Shown here in pieces: positions 59,600-64,000 of a stretch of DNA of 64,000 bases. Position numbers and translations under genes: made by a program. Origin of the DNA: Rapana venosa. Taxonomy: Eukaryota; Mollusca; Gastropoda; Neogastropoda; Muricidae. Location of the stretch: assembly GCA_028751875.1 (NCBI GenBank), contig CM054158.1, positions 54,888,578-54,952,577 on the forward strand, read 5' to 3'. The notes below the pieces were generated by a model. That model saw nothing but the letters and a program-made list of their open reading frames with translations. It did not search any database and was not told the DNA's origin. Numbering within the stretch: the first letter of the stretch is position 1; the number at the start of each line of letters is the position of its first letter.

Positions 59600-59965
59600 T
59601 GGTCATTCCTCGGGTGGACGTCTTATTCAGAGGCCTCGTGGTGCAGGGCCAACAAAGCTGATTATCAAACGAGCATCATTCAGACAGATCTTATTCACTG
59701 CCCCTGCTAGCGCTTTATTTTCTTGGATAAAGCTAAATGCTTTTACCACCAAATATAGCAACAATATACATTGTTTGTGTGGTGAGAAAATTACTAGCAT
59801 TCGTATACTTGTTTCTTGTAAGAGTCTAAAACCATTCTTACCTTCTTTTTCTGAAAAAATACCCGTAGATAAGATATTAAAAATATTGATTTGGCATTTC
59901 ATATAACAGAATCATTAATGAACAGTCCTATAGGACATTTGATATAGTTATAAGTCGTATTGGCG
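59600..59965 (+). pseudogene. 3' end of a second RNase-H-type LINE (C-terminal zinc knuckle)
   Basis: From about 59,650 the frame reads TKLIIKRASFRQILF, then FSWIKLNAFTTKYSNN, then IHCLCGEKITSIRILVSC (59,766-59,820). The last matches the C-x-C-G...H/x...C knuckle that ends many LINE ORF2 proteins, although the His position is Arg here. It ends at TAA 59,904-59,906. The upstream part of the same frame, from 59,451, is a chance extension. Confidence 0.5.
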
Positions 59966-60185
59966 TTTCTTTTGTATATATTTGTTGTTATCATTGCTTA
60001 GCCCATTTCTGTACACTGCCTACGATATTTAGCAACAGACACCCATTTCAAAGCACACAACCATCAGCGTCTAATATCACTTTGAGTGAACAGACATAAA
60101 ATTGACGCCACAACAACCACCACCCACGTCTCATCCAATCAACCTCAGCGCCTAAGCTATCACTGTCACCAGTGCGAGCTTAGTT
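59965..60185. other. Short interval without recognised feature
   Basis: CAACCACCACC-rich patch near 60,110-60,125; otherwise nothing. Confidence 0.4.
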
Positions 60186-60189
60186 GGCG

Positions 60190-60400
60190 GTGTCCTGTGT
60201 ATATCAGCTCAAACAGGAACCGCTGAACACCATCAAAGCGAGCCAGGGGCAGTGCAGGACCCCTCTGGCTGGTGGCCACAAGGCAGCCTAACATTGGTAA
60301 GCTCCATGTGGACCCTGAAGATGCCTTGTGACTAGTCTGGTCATGGCTGTGGTGGAGAGACTGGAATGCGTGGTATCCAAACAGCAACATGGTAACATGA
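60190..60400. repeat. Repeat X, unclassified, clean copy
   Basis: Contains CAGCTCAAACAGGAACCGCT and GACCCCTCTGGCTGGTGGCC. Recognisable in corrupted form at 54,425-54,560. No coding or tRNA-like feature was identified. Confidence 0.55.
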
Positions 60401-60426
60401 CTGAAGATGAGGTGGAGGTAAAAAGT

Positions 60427-60706
60427 AAAGGTGTCCCATAACCTATGTGGTCGTAGGGGAGCGAGGTATCAGAGACCTCACTTCTCTAGGGGCCGTCATA
60501 TTGAGGGCGGCGCCCATCTCCTCTCCCTCGCTGCTTTACCTTCCCTGACCCATAAGAGGCAGGTACCCATTGACAGCTGGGTGAACTGGGGACCTGCACT
60601 GAAGCCAAGGCGCGCAAACGGTCACCCATCCACGGCAACCACGCTCGATGCTGGTAACTTTAGCAGGGGGAAAGCGAGTGCTTTGACAACTGAGCTATCC
60701 CGTCCC
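60427..60706 (-). mobile_element. SINE family B, best-preserved copy
   Basis: Read on the minus strand it starts GGGACGGGATAGCTCAGTTG, a tRNA-like head with A box TAGCTCAGTTG. It continues through AAAGCACTCGCTTTCCCCC and a core CACCCAGCTGTCAATGGGTA, then AGGTAAAGCAGCGAGGGAG, and ends GGGACACCTTTA. The core is a short inverted-repeat-like element shared by many invertebrate SINEs. Confidence 0.8.
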
Positions 60707-60741
60707 AGATAGATAGAGAGATAGAGAGCGAGAGAACAAGC

Positions 60742-60779
<38 letters not shown>

Positions 60780-60799
60780 GACAGAGACAGAGAGAGACA

Positions 60800-60800
<1 letters not shown>
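60707..60800. repeat. AGAT, GA and (GACA)n tract
   Basis: Short AGATAGAG run then six or more GACA units. Confidence 0.9.
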
Positions 60801-61889
<1,089 letters not shown>

Positions 61890-61890
<1 letters not shown>

Positions 61891-62500
61891 TCCTTCTTTT
61901 CTTCTTTCTCTTCCCTTTCATCTTATTTTTTTCTTCTCTTTTCGTCGACTTCTCTGTCTGTCTGTCTCTCTGTCTCTCTTTCCCTTTCCTCATGACATTT
62001 CACAGCAAAAGTCTATCTACTTTTCTTTTCACGCACACTAACATTTTTCTGGTAACATAGCCAACCACAAATATCACACACACACAGCAATCTTCATCAC
62101 CTAGGTAAAAAACCTGTGTGGTTACATGCCATTGCTTTCCTCCCATTTCTGTTTCTGCATCAATTACTAGATGAACACTTAAAGCACAATAACTGTCGGC
62201 TTTCCACAGATATTAGCATCATTTAGCTAAAAAAAAGCCCCCCCCCCCCCCCAAGCACAGCATCCAATCACAGAGACTGCTCATAATCTACTCAAGCACG
62301 AACCGCAACTCTGTCCAGCCTAAACACAGACAAAGCACCAACGACCCCATAGGGCAAATTGGCAAAAGTAAGGGAATGAAGTATCGTGTCGTTTTATCGA
62401 AACGATTTCAAAACTAAAGACCATCAACCTCAAGGACAAAATGCTTTTTTCTTTCTAGATTGTAAAACTAATGTCCTGTGAATCATCGCAATTTTTTAAA
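61890..62500. other. Pyrimidine-rich to unique-looking interval
   Basis: CT-rich to about 61,990; C-run at 62,239-62,252. No exon supported. Confidence 0.45.
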
Positions 62501-62502
62501 GG

Positions 62503-62567
<65 letters not shown>

Positions 62568-62586
62568 CATTATTATATTATTATTA

Positions 62587-62635
<49 letters not shown>

Positions 62636-62704
62636 CTACTATTATTATATAATATTAATTATTTATACCTATATCTATCTATATATGATATTCTTACTAC
62701 TATA

Positions 62705-62772
<68 letters not shown>

Positions 62773-63017
62773 TACTAACTACTACTACTACTACTACTAC
62801 TACTGACTACTACTATACTACTACTACTACTATACTACTACACTACTACTCTACTTCTTTCTTCTTCTCTCTTCTCTTCTTTCTTCTTCTCCTCCTCCTC
62901 CTCCTTTCCTCCTCCTCCTCCTCCTCCTCCTCCTCCCTCATCATCTCATCATCATCATCATCACTTTAATTATTATTATTTTATATTTTATTATTCTTAT
63001 TATTCTTATTGTTGTTG

Positions 63018-63054
<37 letters not shown>

Positions 63055-63070
63055 CGTCATCATCATCATT
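62503..63070. repeat. Trinucleotide repeats TTA, CTA, CTC, ATC, ATT
   Basis: (TTA)n at 62,505-62,635, (CTA)n at 62,706-62,855, CTT/CTC at 62,857-62,936, ATC at 62,940-62,963, ATT at 62,970-63,055, then ATC. The succession of one-step variants suggests growth of one ancestral trinucleotide array. Confidence 0.95.
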
Positions 63071-63268
63071 ATTTATTTTAATTAAAAAAAAACACATTAA
63101 AAAAAATAATATGATGATGATGTTTGCAGTGGACTACACAAATGAATCAGCATCATGTGGACCCTAATGGTTGCAGTTTATAGGGTTTAATCGGTAGTTT
63201 AATATCACCGCGCATTGTCTGGGTAACGGAAAGGTGTATAGAGCTGGGAAGAAGGGAGAGGAATCTTT

Positions 63269-63272
<4 letters not shown>

Positions 63273-63315
<43 letters not shown>

Positions 63316-63518
63316 TGCGCACGCGCGTGTGTGTCTATATGTGTGTGTTCGTGTGTGTGTGTGCACGCGCGTGCGTGTGTATGTGCATGCGTGTGTGTAT
63401 GTGTGTGTGTGTTTATGCGCGTGCTGTGTGTTTTGTGTAGTGTGTTGCGTGCGCGCGCATGCGCGGGTGTGTGTGCGCGTGTGTGTGCGTGCGCGCGCGT
63501 GCGTGTTTATGCATGTGC

Positions 63519-63557
<39 letters not shown>

Positions 63558-63560
63558 GCG
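63273..63560. repeat. (GT)n with GC-rich alternation
   Basis: Alternating purine-pyrimidine GT/GCGC/GTGC over nearly 290 bp. The Cys/Val frames are artefacts. Confidence 0.95.
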
Positions 63561-63667
63561 CTCTAACTACATTAATTCGTCTATGACAAAAGAGGGTCAG
63601 GCCATGAAGTGTAATTCCCAACTGTCATTAATTTGTCCATTGGACTTAAAGTATAAAAAGGGGACGG

Positions 63668-64000
63668 GGGAGGGAGATAGCCTAGTGGTTAGATCAATGC
63701 CCACCAGATCTGACGGCCCGGGTTCGAGCCACCACCGAGTCCACTGTTCAAGAGGATATTGGCCCTGGAGTTAACACAAGTACCGACTCCACCCCTCTCT
63801 CCCTCCCTCCCTCCCTCCCTCCCGCCAAAAGTCCTTTGGATGCGACTATAAACTGAGGTCCAGTGTAAGAACGCACGCAGAACTTGCGCAACCAATCGTT
63901 TCGCTTTTCGGAAGAGTCTGGTATTGTCTTGTCTTGTCTTGTATTGTATTGTATTGTCTTGTCTTGTCTTGTCTTGTCTTGTCTTGTATTGTCTTGTATT
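63668..64000 (+). mobile_element. SINE family A, tRNA-derived, with (TTGTC)n tail
   Basis: The head has an A box TAGCCTAGTGG (about 63,678) and a good B box GGGTTCGAGCC (63,720). The body has CCTTTGGATGCGACTATAAACTGAGGTCC and GAACGCACGCAGAACTTGCGC-like segments shared with the copies at 16,330 and 18,366. A (CCCT)n insert lies at 63,796-63,823. The end is a pentanucleotide tail TTGTC/TTGTA from 63,925 to the window edge. Confidence 0.75.

Noticed and set aside
59451..59906. 151-codon ORF as a host protein
   Set aside because: Only the last 85 or so residues have protein character, and they match a LINE C-terminal zinc-knuckle region. The start is in unrelated DNA.

Overview
This window looks like repeat-dense nuclear DNA from an animal, most likely a marine mollusc and plausibly a gastropod. 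The evidence is spliced, short candidate exons, non-LTR retrotransposons, several tRNA-derived SINE families, and an extreme load of microsatellites (ATCT, AC/GT, CAGACAGG, AG, TTA/CTA). There are no bacterial-style operons. The taxon is inferred from repeat style only. Almost all long open frames are translations of simple repeats and are not genes.

Layout. 1-9,232 is mostly simple repeats. It also holds a diverged copy of a gene segment (about 1,687-3,190), a 51-bp satellite (7,326-7,655) and an A-rich stretch of doubtful quality. 9,233-14,660 is one decayed but nearly full-length LINE on the minus strand. Its ORF1 has an SGNH/GDSL-type esterase domain, and its ORF2 has AP-endonuclease, reverse transcriptase, RNase H and a terminal zinc-knuckle. 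14,465-30,640 and 30,848-47,024 are two almost identical copies (about 16.2 kb each, three differences noticed) of one block, separated by about 207 bp of AC-rich DNA. The block holds candidate exons of up to three unidentified plus-strand genes, SINEs, an RTE-type RT fragment and many microsatellites.

47,025-48,300 contains the best host-gene candidate. On the minus strand there is a 45-codon exon coding for a signal peptide followed by an Arg/Asp-rich repeat. It is bounded by splice signals and preceded by a possible non-coding first exon. 48,300-51,540 has a tRNA-SINE and a minus-strand RTE fragment. 51,540-60,706 contains two copies of a composite SINE-LINE(RTE)-SINE arrangement. The first copy and the DNA after it (to about 57,075) look corrupted toward homopolymers; the second is fairly clean. 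60,707-64,000 is microsatellites ending in a SINE with a (TTGTC)n tail.

No complete gene, RNA gene, CRISPR array or defence system could be supported. The main results are the perfect-looking duplication (real and very recent, or an assembly artefact), the secreted-peptide exon, a gene segment present in diverged paralogous copies, and an esterase-plus-RNase-H LINE.
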